Assembly: GCA_903905655.1 (NCBI GenBank) | Contig: CAIVHG010000044.1 | Span: forward strand, 1-44,418 | DNA from: an uncultured beta proteobacterium | GTDB taxonomy: Bacteria; Pseudomonadota; Gammaproteobacteria; Burkholderiales; SG8-41 | Direction: 5' to 3' | Length of the DNA stretch: 44,418 bases | Part shown: positions 26,471 to 36,570 of the stretch, one piece after another | How the letters are laid out: every line of letters begins with the position of its first letter | Numbering within the stretch: position 1 is the stretch's first letter | Program-made: the position numbers and the translations under genes | Notes under the pieces: model-generated | What the model was told of the DNA's origin: nothing | The model's input: the letters and a program-made list of their open reading frames with translations, nothing else | The model's database searches: none

Positions 26471-28115
26471 ACACATGCTCCTTGAACGGTTCAATGCCAA
26501 TGCGCCGCACGAGATCGATGAAACGCTCTGCGTCAGCCACCCGGTGTGCGAGGTAAAACTCGATCAGCTTCTCGATGACGCCGGGCACTTCGGCCTGCGA
26601 CACCGACGGCCCCAGCACTTTGCCGAGCGAGGCATCGTTACCCTGTGAGCCGCCGATGGAAATCTGGTAATACTCCGCGCCCTGCTTGTCCACCCCCAGG
26701 ATGCCGATGTGGCCGACATGATGGTGGCCGCACGCGTTCATGCAGCCCGACATATTGAGATCGAGCTCGCCAATGTCGTACAGGTAATCGAGGTCGTCGA
26801 AGCGCTCCTGGATCGCTGCCGCCACCGGGATCGACTTCGCATTTGCCAGCGAACAGAAATCGCCTCCCGGGCAGCAGATGATGTTGGTGAGCATGCCGAT
26901 ATTGGGCGTCGCCAGCCCCAACGCGTGCGCCTCCTGCCACAACGCGTGCAGGTCGGAGAGCTTTACGTCTGCCAAGATCACGTTCTGCTCGTGCGACACC
27001 CGCAATTCCCCGAATGAATAGCGGTCGGCGAGCTGCGCGATCGCATCCATCTGCTCGGCCGTGACATCGCCCGGTGGCACCCCGGTCTTCTTGAGCGACA
27101 GCGTGACCGCTGCATAGCCCGGCACCTTATGGCGCACGACATTGCGCAGATGCCAGTTGCGGAAGGCGCGGTCTGCGGCGAGCGCAACCTCCAAATTCGC
27201 ATCGGTGGCCGGCAGCTTTGCATACGCGGACCGCGTGAAGCGCGCCTCGATGCGCTGGATTTCTTCCGGGATCAGCGTCGCCGGGCCGTCTTTCAGGTGC
27301 GCCCACTCGCTTTCCACTTCCTGGGCGAACACTTCGGGCGTGCGCGCCTTGACCAGAATCTTGATGCGCGCCTTATGAATGTTATCGCGGCGCCCGTAGC
27401 GGTTGTAGACGCGCAGGATCGCATCGAGGTAGGTCAGCAGGTGCTGCCAGGGCAGGAATTCGCGGATCACCGAACCAATGATCGGCGTGCGTCCCAGCCC
27501 GCCGCCGACCAGCACGCGAAATCCCAGCTCCCCGTTCGCGTCGTGCACTGCGTGCAGGCCCACATCGTGAATCTTTACAGCGGCGCGGTCGGCCTGCGCT
27601 CCGTTCACCGCGATCTTGAACTTGCGCGGCAGGTAACTGAACTCGGGATGAAACATCGCCCACTGCCGGAGCACTTCGCACCACACGTAGGAATCGATGA
27701 GCTCGTCGGCAGCAACCCCCCCAAAGTGATCGGTCGTGATGTTGCGCACGCAGTTGCCGGAGGTCTGTATGCCGTGCATCTGCACGGTGGCGAGTTCCGC
27801 CAGAATGTCCGGCACGCGCTCGAGCTGCGGCCAGTTGAACTGCATGTTCTGGCGCGTCGAGAAATGCCCGTAACCGCGGTCGTAGGTGCGCGCGATGTGC
27901 GCCAGCTTGCGCAGCTGCCGGCTTGCCAACAGGCCGTAGGGTATCGCTATGCGCAGCATCGGCGCATGACGCTGGATGTAGAGGCCGTTGCGCAGCCGCA
28001 AGGCGCGGAATTCATCCTCGCTCAGCTTGCCGGCGAGAAAACGCCGGGTCTGGTCCCGATATTGGGACACCCGCTCGTCGACCAGACGCTGATCTATTTC
28101 ATCGTATATGTACAT
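26415..28115 (-). CDS. cysI: Sulfite reductase hemoprotein (nitrite/sulfite reductase family)
   Basis: This 566-residue enzyme reduces sulfite to sulfide with siroheme coupled to a [4Fe-4S] cluster. The cluster cysteines are Cys415-x5-Cys421 (CCPGGDFC) and Cys458-x3-Cys462 (SGCMNAC). Two ferredoxin-like half domains precede, with STRQNMQFNW and TSGNCVRNIT. The reading ends with about 15 residues beyond the usual C-terminus (NQAAADRRRQLATA). No flavoprotein cysJ is in the window, so the electron donor is likely ferredoxin-like or encoded elsewhere. First gene of the operon, divergent from cysB. Confidence 0.95.
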   Translation of the reverse strand: MYIYDEIDQRLVDERVSQYRDQTRRFLAGKLSEDEFRALRLRNGLYIQRHAPMLRIAIPYGLLASRQLRKLAHIARTYDRGYGHFSTRQNMQFNWPQLERVPDILAELATVQMHGIQTSGNCVRNITTDHFGGVAADELIDSYVWCEVLRQWAMFHPEFSYLPRKFKIAVNGAQADRAAVKIHDVGLHAVHDANGELGFRVLVGGGLGRTPIIGSVIREFLPWQHLLTYLDAILRVYNRYGRRDNIHKARIKILVKARTPEVFAQEVESEWAHLKDGPATLIPEEIQRIEARFTRSAYAKLPATDANLEVALAADRAFRNWHLRNVVRHKVPGYAAVTLSLKKTGVPPGDVTAEQMDAIAQLADRYSFGELRVSHEQNVILADVKLSDLHALWQEAHALGLATPNIGMLTNIICCPGGDFCSLANAKSIPVAAAIQERFDDLDYLYDIGELDLNMSGCMNACGHHHVGHIGILGVDKQGAEYYQISIGGSQGNDASLGKVLGPSVSQAEVPGVIEKLIEFYLAHRVADAERFIDLVRRIGIEPFKEHVYGVRNQAAADRRRQLATA

Positions 28116-28232
28116 GTAGATTTCCGCGCAAGATTAGTCGTTTGCGCGATGCGCATAGTAGCCTGCAGCCTTTATGCGATCAACGACTATTATGTTAAGA
28201 TTATATAACCAATTAGTATTTTACCTACGGGC
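28116..28232. promoter_or_regulatory. Divergent cysI/cysB control region
   Basis: This AT-rich spacer of 117 bases must hold promoters for both genes. On the minus strand a perfect TATAAT lies at 28200-28205; on the plus strand TATAAC lies at 28204-28209, so the two -10 boxes nearly coincide. Neither has a good -35, as expected for LysR-type activation. An imperfect inverted repeat (28133-28142 and 28182-28191) is a candidate CysB site. Confidence 0.5.
28133..28191. repeat. Inverted repeat, candidate CysB operator
   Basis: ATTAGTCGTT at 28133-28142 faces AACGACTATT at 28182-28191; nine of ten positions pair, with 39 bases between. The spacing places the arms about five helical turns apart, fitting a tetrameric LysR-type regulator. 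The sequence is not a textbook CysB site, so this is a hypothesis. Confidence 0.4.
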
Positions 28233-29192
28233 ATGAAACTACAACAACTGCGCTATCTGTGCGAAGTCGCGCGCCAGGGACTCAACCTGTCCACGGCGGC
28301 CGCGGCTCTCTACACCTCGCAACCCGGCATCAGCAAGCAGATCCGGATGCTCGAAGACGAACTGGGGATCGAAATCTTCGTGCGCAACGGCAAGCGCGTG
28401 GTTGCTGTCACCGCGCCGGGCAAGATCATACTTGAAATCTCCGAACGTATGCTGCGCGACGCCGATAATCTCAAGCGCGTAGCGCAGGAATTCACCCGAG
28501 AGGACACCGGCGCGCTTGCCATCGCCACCACCCACACCCAGGCACGCTACGCCCTGCCGCGCGTGATCAAGGAGTTCACGCAGCGCTATCCGAAGGTGCA
28601 ATTGTCCCTGCAGCAGGGCAGCCCGACGCAGATCTCAGAGCTGGTTACCTCCGGGGCCGCCGACCTCGCGATCGCGACCGAGGCCATCGAATACTATCCA
28701 GACCTCGTGATGCTGCCCTGCTACGACTGGAACCGCAGCGTGATTGCGCCGCCCGGCCATCCGCTGCTCAAGGAGAAGAAGCTGACCCTGGAGGCGATCG
28801 CCCGCTATCCGATCATCACCTATGACTTCGCCTTCACCGGGCGCTCGAAGATCAACCAGGCGTTCGAAGCCCAGGGACTGACCCCGAACGTTGTGCTCAC
28901 TGCCATCGACACCGATGTCATCAAGACCTATGTCGGGCTCGGGCTTGGCATCGGCATCGTCGCCAGCATGGCGTTCGACGCGAAAGAGGATTCCGGCCTG
29001 CGCGCCATGGACGCGAGCCATCTGTTCTCGCCCAGCACGACGCGCATCGGGCTCAGGCGGAATTATTACCTGCGCGGCTATGTCTACGATTTCATCGAGC
29101 TGTTCGCGCCGCACCTGACGCGGAAGGTGATCGATGCTGCAATGGCAGATCCGCGCACGATACGTGCGCGCGCTCACCCGCAGCACCCATAA
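28233..29192 (+). CDS. cysB: LysR-type regulator CysB
   Basis: This 319-residue transcription factor has an N-terminal winged helix-turn-helix (residues about 1-60, LSTAAAALYTSQPGISKQIRMLEDELG) and a C-terminal periplasmic-binding-like effector domain with ATTHTQARYALP and QGSPTQISELV, both typical of CysB/Cbl. CysB senses N-acetylserine (or O-acetylserine) against sulfide and activates sulfate assimilation. Its position divergent from cysI supports direct control of the neighbouring operon and possible autoregulation. The ATG at 28233 has ACGGGC upstream, a weak ribosome-binding site. It ends 8 bases before the murJ stop, so the two genes converge. Confidence 0.93.
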   Translation: MKLQQLRYLCEVARQGLNLSTAAAALYTSQPGISKQIRMLEDELGIEIFVRNGKRVVAVTAPGKIILEISERMLRDADNLKRVAQEFTREDTGALAIATTHTQARYALPRVIKEFTQRYPKVQLSLQQGSPTQISELVTSGAADLAIATEAIEYYPDLVMLPCYDWNRSVIAPPGHPLLKEKKLTLEAIARYPIITYDFAFTGRSKINQAFEAQGLTPNVVLTAIDTDVIKTYVGLGLGIGIVASMAFDAKEDSGLRAMDASHLFSPSTTRIGLRRNYYLRGYVYDFIELFAPHLTRKVIDAAMADPRTIRARAHPQHP

Positions 29193-29200
29193 ACGCAGCC

Positions 29201-30736
29201 TCAGGCGGCGTGCCGCACGAAATCGCGCAAACGCAATCCCGTGAGCGCGAGCGTGCCGAAATAGCACGCCACTCCCAATCCGATGACCGCGGTGAGCTTG
29301 CCCACGCGCTGCAGCGCGGACAGGGCGAGCCAGCCCGAATCCGGGCCTGCAGTAATCCACAGGCAGGCGCCCATGACCGCGATCGCGAGCGCAACCCGCA
29401 GCGTGAATATGCCCCAGCCCGGCTGCGGGCTGTAGATGCCGTGCTGCCGCAGCTTGTGGTAGAGCAGGCCGGCATTGACGCAGGCGCCGAGCCCGATGGC
29501 GAGCGCGAGCCCCGCATGCTGCAGCGGCCAGATGAAGGCCAGATTCATGAGTTGGGTCGCGGCGAGCGCGATCAATCCGATCTTGACCGGCGTGCGTATG
29601 TTCTGCCGCGCGTAGAATCCGGGCGCCAGCACCTTCACCATGATCAACCCCAGCAGCCCGACGCTGTAGGCGACCAGCGCATTGCGCGTCATCAGCGCGT
29701 CATGCGTGGAGAACGCCCCGTAGTGAAACAAGGTCGCGATCAACGGCACCGCGAGGATGGCGAGCGCGACCGCGGCGGGCAGCGACAGCATCAACGTCAG
29801 GCGCAACCCCCAGTCCAGCAATTTCGCGTACTCGACCGGATCCTTGTCGGCGTGGTGCTTGGCCAGGCTGGGCAGGAGTATGGTGCCCAGCGCCACGCCG
29901 AGCAGCGCGGTGGGAAACTCCATCAGGCGGTCCGCGTAATAGAGCCAGGACACGCTGCCGGTCGCGAGAAACGAAGCGAATATCGTGTTGATGAGCAGGC
30001 TCAGTTGGCCGATCGACACGCCGAATACTGCGGGCCCCATTTGGCGCATCACGCGCCACACCGCCGCATCTTTCAAATTGAGCCGAAAACGCGGCAGCAA
30101 CTTGAGGCGCATGAGATGCGGCACCTGGAATGCAAGTTGCGCAGCGCCGCCGACGAATACCGCCCACGCCAGCGCCTTGACCGGAGGATCGAAATACGGC
30201 GCCGCCCACAGCGCGAAGCCTATGAACGACAGGTTGAGCAGTGCGGGGGTCAGCGCGGGCACCGAGAAGCGGCCGTAGGTATTGAGGATGCCGCCCGCCA
30301 GCGAGACCAGCGAAATGAAGAAGATGTAGGGAAATGTGATCCGCAGCAGCATCACCGTGAGATCGAACTTGCCAGTGACCGCGGCAAATCCAGGCGCGCT
30401 CACGTAGACGATCACCGGCGCCAGCACCACGCCGAGCAGCGTCACCGCGAACAGCACGAGCGCGAGCAGGGCGAAAACGTGATCGACCAGTTGCCGGGTA
30501 TCATCCTCGCCGCGCCGGTTCTTGTATTCGGCGAGTATCGGCACGAAGGCCTGCGCAAACGCGCCCTCGGCAAACAGCCGCCGCAGCAGGTTCGGTATTC
30601 TGAAGGCGACGAAAAAAGCGTCAGTGGCGATGCCGGCGCCGAACGCGCGCGCCACCACGGTATCGCGCACGAATCCCAGGATGCGCGAGACCAGGGTCAT
30701 GCTGCCGACGGCCGCGAGCGACCGCAACAGGCTCAT
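29201..30736 (-). CDS. murJ: Lipid II flippase MurJ
   Basis: This 511-residue polytopic membrane protein has about 14 helices and the MurJ/MviN N-terminus: [19 protein letters not shown], then [22 protein letters not shown]. The conserved arginines in the first helices line the lipid II cavity in known structures. It flips lipid II for peptidoglycan synthesis. It is divergent from rpsT, as in many proteobacteria. In Pseudomonas ribF follows murJ directly; here cysB, the cys operon and the MmgE/PrpD genes intervene. The start is the ATG at 30734-30736; no strong ribosome-binding site is seen. Confidence 0.95.
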   Translation of the reverse strand: MSLLRSLAAVGSMTLVSRILGFVRDTVVARAFGAGIATDAFFVAFRIPNLLRRLFAEGAFAQAFVPILAEYKNRRGEDDTRQLVDHVFALLALVLFAVTLLGVVLAPVIVYVSAPGFAAVTGKFDLTVMLLRITFPYIFFISLVSLAGGILNTYGRFSVPALTPALLNLSFIGFALWAAPYFDPPVKALAWAVFVGGAAQLAFQVPHLMRLKLLPRFRLNLKDAAVWRVMRQMGPAVFGVSIGQLSLLINTIFASFLATGSVSWLYYADRLMEFPTALLGVALGTILLPSLAKHHADKDPVEYAKLLDWGLRLTLMLSLPAAVALAILAVPLIATLFHYGAFSTHDALMTRNALVAYSVGLLGLIMVKVLAPGFYARQNIRTPVKIGLIALAATQLMNLAFIWPLQHAGLALAIGLGACVNAGLLYHKLRQHGIYSPQPGWGIFTLRVALAIAVMGACLWITAGPDSGWLALSALQRVGKLTAVIGLGVACYFGTLALTGLRLRDFVRHAA

Positions 30737-30860
30737 GCGGCGGCGCCCGGTTCAGGCGTACAGGGGGCCGCGCGCGCGGCCGCGGCCCGGCGACCCGCCG
30801 CGGCGGGTCCATGGAGTGCACAGAGATGGAGGCTCATATCAGGCCCAACCGGGGATGACC

Positions 30861-30889
30861 TTGCTAAAAACGCGGAAGGCCCGTATGAT
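30861..30889 (+). promoter_or_regulatory. Sigma-70-type promoter of rpsT
   Basis: TTGCTA (30861-30866) and TATGAT (30884-30889) are 17 bases apart. Transcription would start near 30896, giving a leader of about 28 bases before rpsT. Confidence 0.55.
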
Positions 30890-30924
30890 AACGCCCTTTT
30901 TCACGTCTCGTCCGGTGACTCGAT

Positions 30925-31188
30925 ATGGCCAATATAGCATCCGCCAGAAAAGCAGCACGTCAGAGCGAAAAGCGGCGCTTGCATAACGCGAGCCTGCGCT
31001 CCGAGTTGCGCAGCGCAATCAAGCGCGTCAGATCCGCCATTGCAGCCGGCGACAAGAGCGCAGCCCGCACCGTCCTGCGGGATGCGAGCAAAGTCATCGA
31101 CACGATCGCAGACAAGAAGATCGTGCACAAGAACAAGTCGTCACGCCACAAGAGCCGCCTGTCGGCCGCCATCAAGGCGATGGCTTAA
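30925..31188 (+). CDS. rpsT: 30S ribosomal protein S20
   Basis: This 87-residue, strongly basic and helical protein binds 16S rRNA early in 30S assembly. The N-terminus [17 protein letters not shown] and C-terminal [18 protein letters not shown] match bacterial S20. The start is ATG, preceded by a weak GGTGAC. It is monocistronic by appearance: its own promoter at 30861-30889 and a hairpin with a T-run at 31351-31380 downstream. Divergent from murJ. Confidence 0.97.
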   Translation: MANIASARKAARQSEKRRLHNASLRSELRSAIKRVRSAIAAGDKSAARTVLRDASKVIDTIADKKIVHKNKSSRHKSRLSAAIKAMA

Positions 31189-31350
31189 GCCGTACCCGCC
31201 CCCTTACCCGGGGCACAGGCTGCGCCGCAGCCGCTGATGAGATCGCTCCGAAACTGCAGGCTAGATTCGTTCCCGCGGCATCGGCATTGATCCGGGCAGG
31301 CGGGGCAGCGTAGTTGGCGTGGACGGATACGGCATCGCAACCAGGTTTAC

Positions 31351-31380
31351 ACGGCGGCGGCAAGCCGCCGTATGTTTTTT
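31351..31380 (+). terminator. Intrinsic terminator (or promoter dyad) between rpsT and argD
   Basis: ACGGCGGC (31351-31358) and GCCGCCGT (31364-31371) form a perfect 8-bp stem with a 5-base loop, followed by TTTTTT at 31375-31380. This is a standard terminator for rpsT. However it ends only 15 bases before argD, and the dyad also lies between TTTACA (31346-31351) and TATGTT (31371-31376), spaced 19 bases like a MerR-type promoter. Confidence 0.6.
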
Positions 31381-31395
31381 GAGCGCTGAGTAACC

Positions 31396-32601
31396 ATGTC
31401 GCATGTGATGAATACATACAAACGGCTGCCGGTCGCGTTTGAACGCGGGGCAGGCTGCTGGGTGTGGGATACGTCGGGCAAGCGCTATCTGGACGGGCTC
31501 GCCGGAATTGCGGTGTGCGGTGTCGGCCACAGCCACCCGAAACTGGTGCGTGCGATTTCCGAGCAGGCCGGAAAGCTCATCCACTGCTCCAATCTGTACC
31601 AGATCGATCTGCAGGAGAAACTGGCGGACCGGATGGCGCAGATATCCGGCCTGCAGGAAATATTCTTCTGCAACTCCGGCTGCGAGGCGAATGAGGCCGC
31701 GATCAAGCTTGCGCGCCTCTACGGCCACGGCCTGGGCGTGGAAGTTCCTGCGATCATCGTCATGGAAAAGGCCTTTCACGGCCGCACCATCGCGACGCTT
31801 TCCGCGACTGGCAGCCGCAAGGTGCAGGCCGGCTTTGAACCCCTGGTCCCGGGATTCGTGCGTGTGCCGTTCGACGACCTGCAGGCGGTGAAGCGGGTTG
31901 GGGAAAACAACCGCAGCGTGGTCGCCGTGCTGGTCGAGCTGATTCAGGGCGAAGGCGGCATCAACATCTGCAGCGCCAACTATCTGCAGGGCCTGCGCGA
32001 TATCTGCAACGCGCACGGCTGGCTGCTGATGCTCGACGAAGTGCAAAGCGGCACCGGCCGCACCGGAAAATGGTTTGCCTTTCAGCAATCGGGCGTGACG
32101 CCGGATGTCATGACGCTGGCCAAAGGCCTCGCCTCCGGTGTGCCCATTGGGGCCTGCCTCGCCGCCGGCAAAGCCGTTGGTGTCTTCAAACCCGGCAATC
32201 ACGGCTCCACCTTTGGCGGCAATCCGCTGGCCTGCGCCGCGGCGCTCGCCACCCTTTCGATCATCGAAGAGGAAGGGTTGATGGCGAACGCAATCGCCAT
32301 CGGCAATCTGATCCGCGAAGATTTGCGCGCGCAGCTCGCGGGGGTGTCCGGCGTGCGCCAGATCCGCGGCCAGGGACTGATGATCGGCATCGAACTCGAC
32401 AGCACCTGCGATGAACTCGTCAAGCAGGCGCTGGCAGCGGGTCTCCTGATCAACGTCACCGACGGCAACGTCGTACGGCTGCTGCCGCCGCTCACCATGA
32501 GCCGCGATGAAGCGCAAACTCTAGTGAGCCTGCTGGCTCCGCTCATCAGAGATTTCCTGGCGCGCCCGCGCAGCACCGAGCCGGTCGCAACCGGCGCCTA
32601 G
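31396..32601 (+). CDS. argD: Acetylornithine aminotransferase
   Basis: This 401-residue class III PLP aminotransferase converts N-acetylglutamate semialdehyde to N-acetylornithine in arginine synthesis, and may also serve lysine synthesis. The PLP lysine is Lys243 (TLAKGLASGVPIG), with the cofactor Asp in LLMLDEVQSGTGRTG. The N-terminal region has FFCNSGCEANEAAIKLAR. First of argD-argF-argG; the ATG at 31396 has only a weak ribosome-binding site. A hairpin with T-run ends 15 bases upstream, so its own promoter must overlap that element or lie before it. Confidence 0.93.
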   Translation: MSHVMNTYKRLPVAFERGAGCWVWDTSGKRYLDGLAGIAVCGVGHSHPKLVRAISEQAGKLIHCSNLYQIDLQEKLADRMAQISGLQEIFFCNSGCEANEAAIKLARLYGHGLGVEVPAIIVMEKAFHGRTIATLSATGSRKVQAGFEPLVPGFVRVPFDDLQAVKRVGENNRSVVAVLVELIQGEGGINICSANYLQGLRDICNAHGWLLMLDEVQSGTGRTGKWFAFQQSGVTPDVMTLAKGLASGVPIGACLAAGKAVGVFKPGNHGSTFGGNPLACAAALATLSIIEEEGLMANAIAIGNLIREDLRAQLAGVSGVRQIRGQGLMIGIELDSTCDELVKQALAAGLLINVTDGNVVRLLPPLTMSRDEAQTLVSLLAPLIRDFLARPRSTEPVATGA

Positions 32602-32627
32602 AACGGGTTCGCGCCCGCGAATACTCC

Positions 32628-33560
32628 GTGAATAATCCCGTGGAACTGCGCCACTACCTGCAATTCAAGGACTTCACTCCAGAGGAGTACGAGTACCTGT
32701 TTGCCCGCACGCGCTGGATCAAGGACAAGTTCAAGCGCTACGAGCCGTATCAGCCACTGGTCGACCGCACGCTGGCAATGGTTTTTGAAAAGCATTCGAC
32801 GCGCACCCGCGTATCCTTTGAAGCGGGCATGAATCAGCTCGGTGGCTCGGTAATCACGCTGATGACCCGCGACACGCAGATGGGGCGCGGCGAGCCGATT
32901 GAAGACGTCGCGCGCGTCATCTCGCGCATGGTCGACATCATCATGATCCGCACCTTCGAGCAGGAAATCATCGAGCGCTTCGCCCAGCACTCTCGGGTGC
33001 CGGTCATCAACGGGCTGACCAACGAACACCACCCCTGCCAGATACTGGGCGATATCTACACCTACATGGAGCACCGCGGTTCGATCCGCGGCAAGACGGT
33101 AGCGTGGATCGGCGACTCCAACAATATGTGCAACACCTGGCTGCAGGCGGCGAGCATTTTTGATTTCAAGCTGCATGTCTCGACGCCGCCCGGCTACGAG
33201 ATGAAGACTGAACGCCATACTGCCGAAGACCGCGCCCATTTCGAAGCTTTCGCCGACCCGCTGGCCGCCGCGCGCGGTGCGGACCTGGTGACCACCGATG
33301 TCTGGACCAGCATGGGCTGGGAAGCCGAGAATGCGGAGCGCCAACACGATTTCGAAGACTGGCAGGTCGACGCCGAAATGATGGCGCGCGCAAACAGCAG
33401 CGCCCTGTTCATGCATTGCCTGCCCGCGCACCGCGGCGAAGAAGTCGCGGCTGAGGTCATCGACGGCCCGCAAAGCGTGGTGTGGGACGAAGCCGAGAAC
33501 CGCCTGCACGTGCAAAAGGCGCTGATCGAATACCTGCTGATCGGGCGCACCATCGTTTGA
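32628..33560 (+). CDS. argF: Ornithine carbamoyltransferase
   Basis: This 310-residue transferase makes citrulline from ornithine and carbamoyl phosphate. The carbamoyl-phosphate motif STRTR is at residues 57-61, HPCQILGD follows in the middle, and the ornithine-side HCLPAHRGEE begins at residue 263. The start is GTG at 32628, 26 bases after argD; another in-frame GTG at 32640 is possible. Its stop codon sits in the loop of a terminator hairpin. Confidence 0.95.
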   Translation: MNNPVELRHYLQFKDFTPEEYEYLFARTRWIKDKFKRYEPYQPLVDRTLAMVFEKHSTRTRVSFEAGMNQLGGSVITLMTRDTQMGRGEPIEDVARVISRMVDIIMIRTFEQEIIERFAQHSRVPVINGLTNEHHPCQILGDIYTYMEHRGSIRGKTVAWIGDSNNMCNTWLQAASIFDFKLHVSTPPGYEMKTERHTAEDRAHFEAFADPLAAARGADLVTTDVWTSMGWEAENAERQHDFEDWQVDAEMMARANSSALFMHCLPAHRGEEVAAEVIDGPQSVVWDEAENRLHVQKALIEYLLIGRTIV

Positions 33561-33580
33561 GGCGGTGCGCTTTTGTTTGT
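33545..33580 (+). terminator. Intrinsic terminator overlapping argF stop
   Basis: GCGCACC (33545-33551) pairs with GGTGCGC (33564-33570) around a 12-base loop containing the argF TGA, followed by TTTTGTTTGT (33571-33580). A translating ribosome would mask the upstream arm, so termination could depend on ribosome release. argG would then need its own promoter or read-through. Confidence 0.55.
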
Positions 33581-33605
33581 GCTGGCTCTGGCGCACGCCG
33601 GCGCT

Positions 33606-33611
33606 TAAAAT
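33606..33611 (+). promoter_or_regulatory. Possible -10 box of argG
   Basis: TAAAAT lies 30 bases before the argG GTG, downstream of the argF terminator. No consensus -35 is present at 17 bases (TGGCTC), so this is tentative. Confidence 0.3.
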
Positions 33612-33641
33612 CGACATTTCTCTCTTCTGAAAGATGGCACC

Positions 33642-34865
<1,224 letters not shown>

Positions 34866-34902
34866 GCACAGTGCAGTATCCAGACGAACAGGTGAGGTAA
34901 GC

Positions 34903-35214
34903 ATGTCCAAGCTCGAAGATGTCAGCGTCACCAAGAAAGCCAATATCTATTTCGACGGCAAGTGCGTGAGCCACACGGTGCACTTCCGCGACGGCAGCCG
35001 CAAGTCGGTGGGCGTGATATTCCCCAGCGTGCTCACCTTCAACACCGGCGAGCCGGAAATGATGGAGATCATCGCCGGGAGCTGCCGCGTGCGCCTGCCG
35101 GGATTCACGGACTGGAAAATCTGCCGCGCCGGCGACAGCTTCAGCGTGCCTGCCAAATCCAGCTTCGACATCGAAGCGCTGGAGACCCTGGATTACGTCT
35201 GCCATTTCGGCTGA
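34903..35214 (+). CDS. ppnP: Pyrimidine/purine nucleoside phosphorylase PpnP
   Basis: This 103-residue cupin-fold protein of the former DUF1255/YaiE family matches PpnP, which phosphorolyses many nucleosides. Family features: [17 protein letters not shown], then [14 protein letters not shown] and a C-terminal DYVCHFG. GAGGT lies 4 bases before the ATG at 34903. It sits between argG and yajQ with short gaps, probably co-transcribed, but I see no functional link to arginine synthesis. Confidence 0.9.
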   Translation: MSKLEDVSVTKKANIYFDGKCVSHTVHFRDGSRKSVGVIFPSVLTFNTGEPEMMEIIAGSCRVRLPGFTDWKICRAGDSFSVPAKSSFDIEALETLDYVCHFG

Positions 35215-35246
35215 TCCCGGGACTTCCTTGCCACCGGAGAATCATC

Positions 35247-35744
35247 ATGCCTTCGTTTGATATTGTGTCCGAAGTAAATCAGGTCGAGATACGCAACGCC
35301 GTCGACCAGTGCAACAAAGAGATCACGAACCGCTTTGACTTCAAAGGGTCGGACGCCCGGGTCGAGATCCAGGACGCAGACAAGAAGAAGATCTTGATGG
35401 TCTACGCGGACGACAACTTCAAGCTCGGCCAGGTAATCGACGTGCTCAACACCAAGCTTGCCAAGCGCGGCGTGGACGTGCGCTCGCTGGACCCCGGAAC
35501 CATCGAGAAGACCAGCGGCGACACCGTCAAGCAGCCGCTCACTGTGCGCGAAGGCGTGGACCAGGAACTCGCCAAGAAAATCGTCAAGCTCGTGAAGGAC
35601 AGCAAGCTCAAGGTGCAGGCCAGCATACAAGGAGACGTGGTGCGCGTGACCGGAGCCAAGAAGGACCTGCTGCAGGAAGTGATCGTGCTGACGCGCAAAT
35701 CGATCACCGACGTCCCGCTGCAGTACAAGAATTTCCGCGACTAG
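35247..35744 (+). CDS. yajQ: YajQ family nucleotide-binding protein
   Basis: This 165-residue protein has two ferredoxin-like halves typical of Yaj[21 protein letters not shown] at the N-terminus with TNRFDFKGS, and a C-terminal [18 protein letters not shown]. YajQ proteins bind tRNA or nucleotides, and in Xanthomonas and Pseudomonas a relative is a cyclic-di-GMP effector. Start at the ATG at 35247, with CCGGAG about 8 bases upstream. Convergent with the amidotransferase gene. Confidence 0.95.
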   Translation: MPSFDIVSEVNQVEIRNAVDQCNKEITNRFDFKGSDARVEIQDADKKKILMVYADDNFKLGQVIDVLNTKLAKRGVDVRSLDPGTIEKTSGDTVKQPLTVREGVDQELAKKIVKLVKDSKLKVQASIQGDVVRVTGAKKDLLQEVIVLTRKSITDVPLQYKNFRD

Positions 35745-35767
35745 CGCCGTTTGCAGGCGCGCGCTGC

Positions 35768-36478
35768 CTATCCGGCGGCGAGCCCCTTGATCCATTCCGC
35801 GTAGAGCCCGTCCGCGGCGCTGTGCAGCGCCGGCAGCAGCGCGGGCATCCCGGCTTTGATCTCAGCCACCGATTGCACTGCTGGACTGGTGGCGCGCGCG
35901 ATTTCGCGCGCACCGCTCACGCACCACTGATCGATCATTTCGCTAGTCATCTCGACATGGCATTGCAGGGCGAGATGGGGGCCGACGGCAAAGGCCTGGT
36001 TTGCGCAGTGGGCGCTCGCCAGCACCGCCTGCGCGCCCGGCGGTATGCTGAAGGTCTCGCCGTGCCAATGAAACGCCATGAAGGCCGGCGCTGCGTGCGC
36101 GAACCAGCTGCGGGCAGGCGCATTGTCCAGTACCTGCACCTCGCCCCAGCCGATCTCCTGCACGCGGTTGCGCGTGACGCTGCCGCCCAGCGCCTTTGAA
36201 ATCAACTGGCCGCCCAGACAATGGCCCAGCACCGGCACGCCGGCCGCCACGCTCGCCGCGATCAGCCGCAGTACCGGCGCAATCCACGGCAGCTCATCGT
36301 TGACGCTCATCGGTCCGCCCATGAATACGAGCCCGGCATAGTCGCGCGCATCGGCCGGCACCGCGTCGCCGGCGTCGATGCGTATCGTGGTCCATGGAAT
36401 CCGGCAACGCGCCAGAACCGTGGCAAAATAGCCTGGACCTTCGCTAGCCCAATGCCTGAATATGGCAACCGGTTTCAT
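35768..36478 (-). CDS. Class I glutamine amidotransferase-like protein
   Basis: This 236-residue stand-alone GATase1 domain has the full catalytic triad: Cys87 in GHCLGGQ, and His174 and Glu176 in CHVEMT. It resembles the GMP-synthase-like amidotransferases that stand alone, which often act on gamma-glutamyl compounds. The N-terminal KPVAIFRHWASEGPGYF is typical. I start at the ATG at 36476-36478; an ATG six codons upstream is also possible. Substrate unknown. Confidence 0.85.
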   Translation of the reverse strand: MKPVAIFRHWASEGPGYFATVLARCRIPWTTIRIDAGDAVPADARDYAGLVFMGGPMSVNDELPWIAPVLRLIAASVAAGVPVLGHCLGGQLISKALGGSVTRNRVQEIGWGEVQVLDNAPARSWFAHAAPAFMAFHWHGETFSIPPGAQAVLASAHCANQAFAVGPHLALQCHVEMTSEMIDQWCVSGAREIARATSPAVQSVAEIKAGMPALLPALHSAADGLYAEWIKGLAAG

Positions 36479-36570
36479 GTTTCTCTTTTCCGCCATGTGT
36501 CTCTGAACCTGAACAATATAGCCACCGCGGCCGTAAACAGCGCAAAGGGCGTCTCAACCGGGCACACACG

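Noticed and set aside
29210-30937. 575-residue frame on the plus strand
   Set aside because: It is antisense to murJ and its translation is Gln/Arg/His-rich without hydrophobic core or motif.
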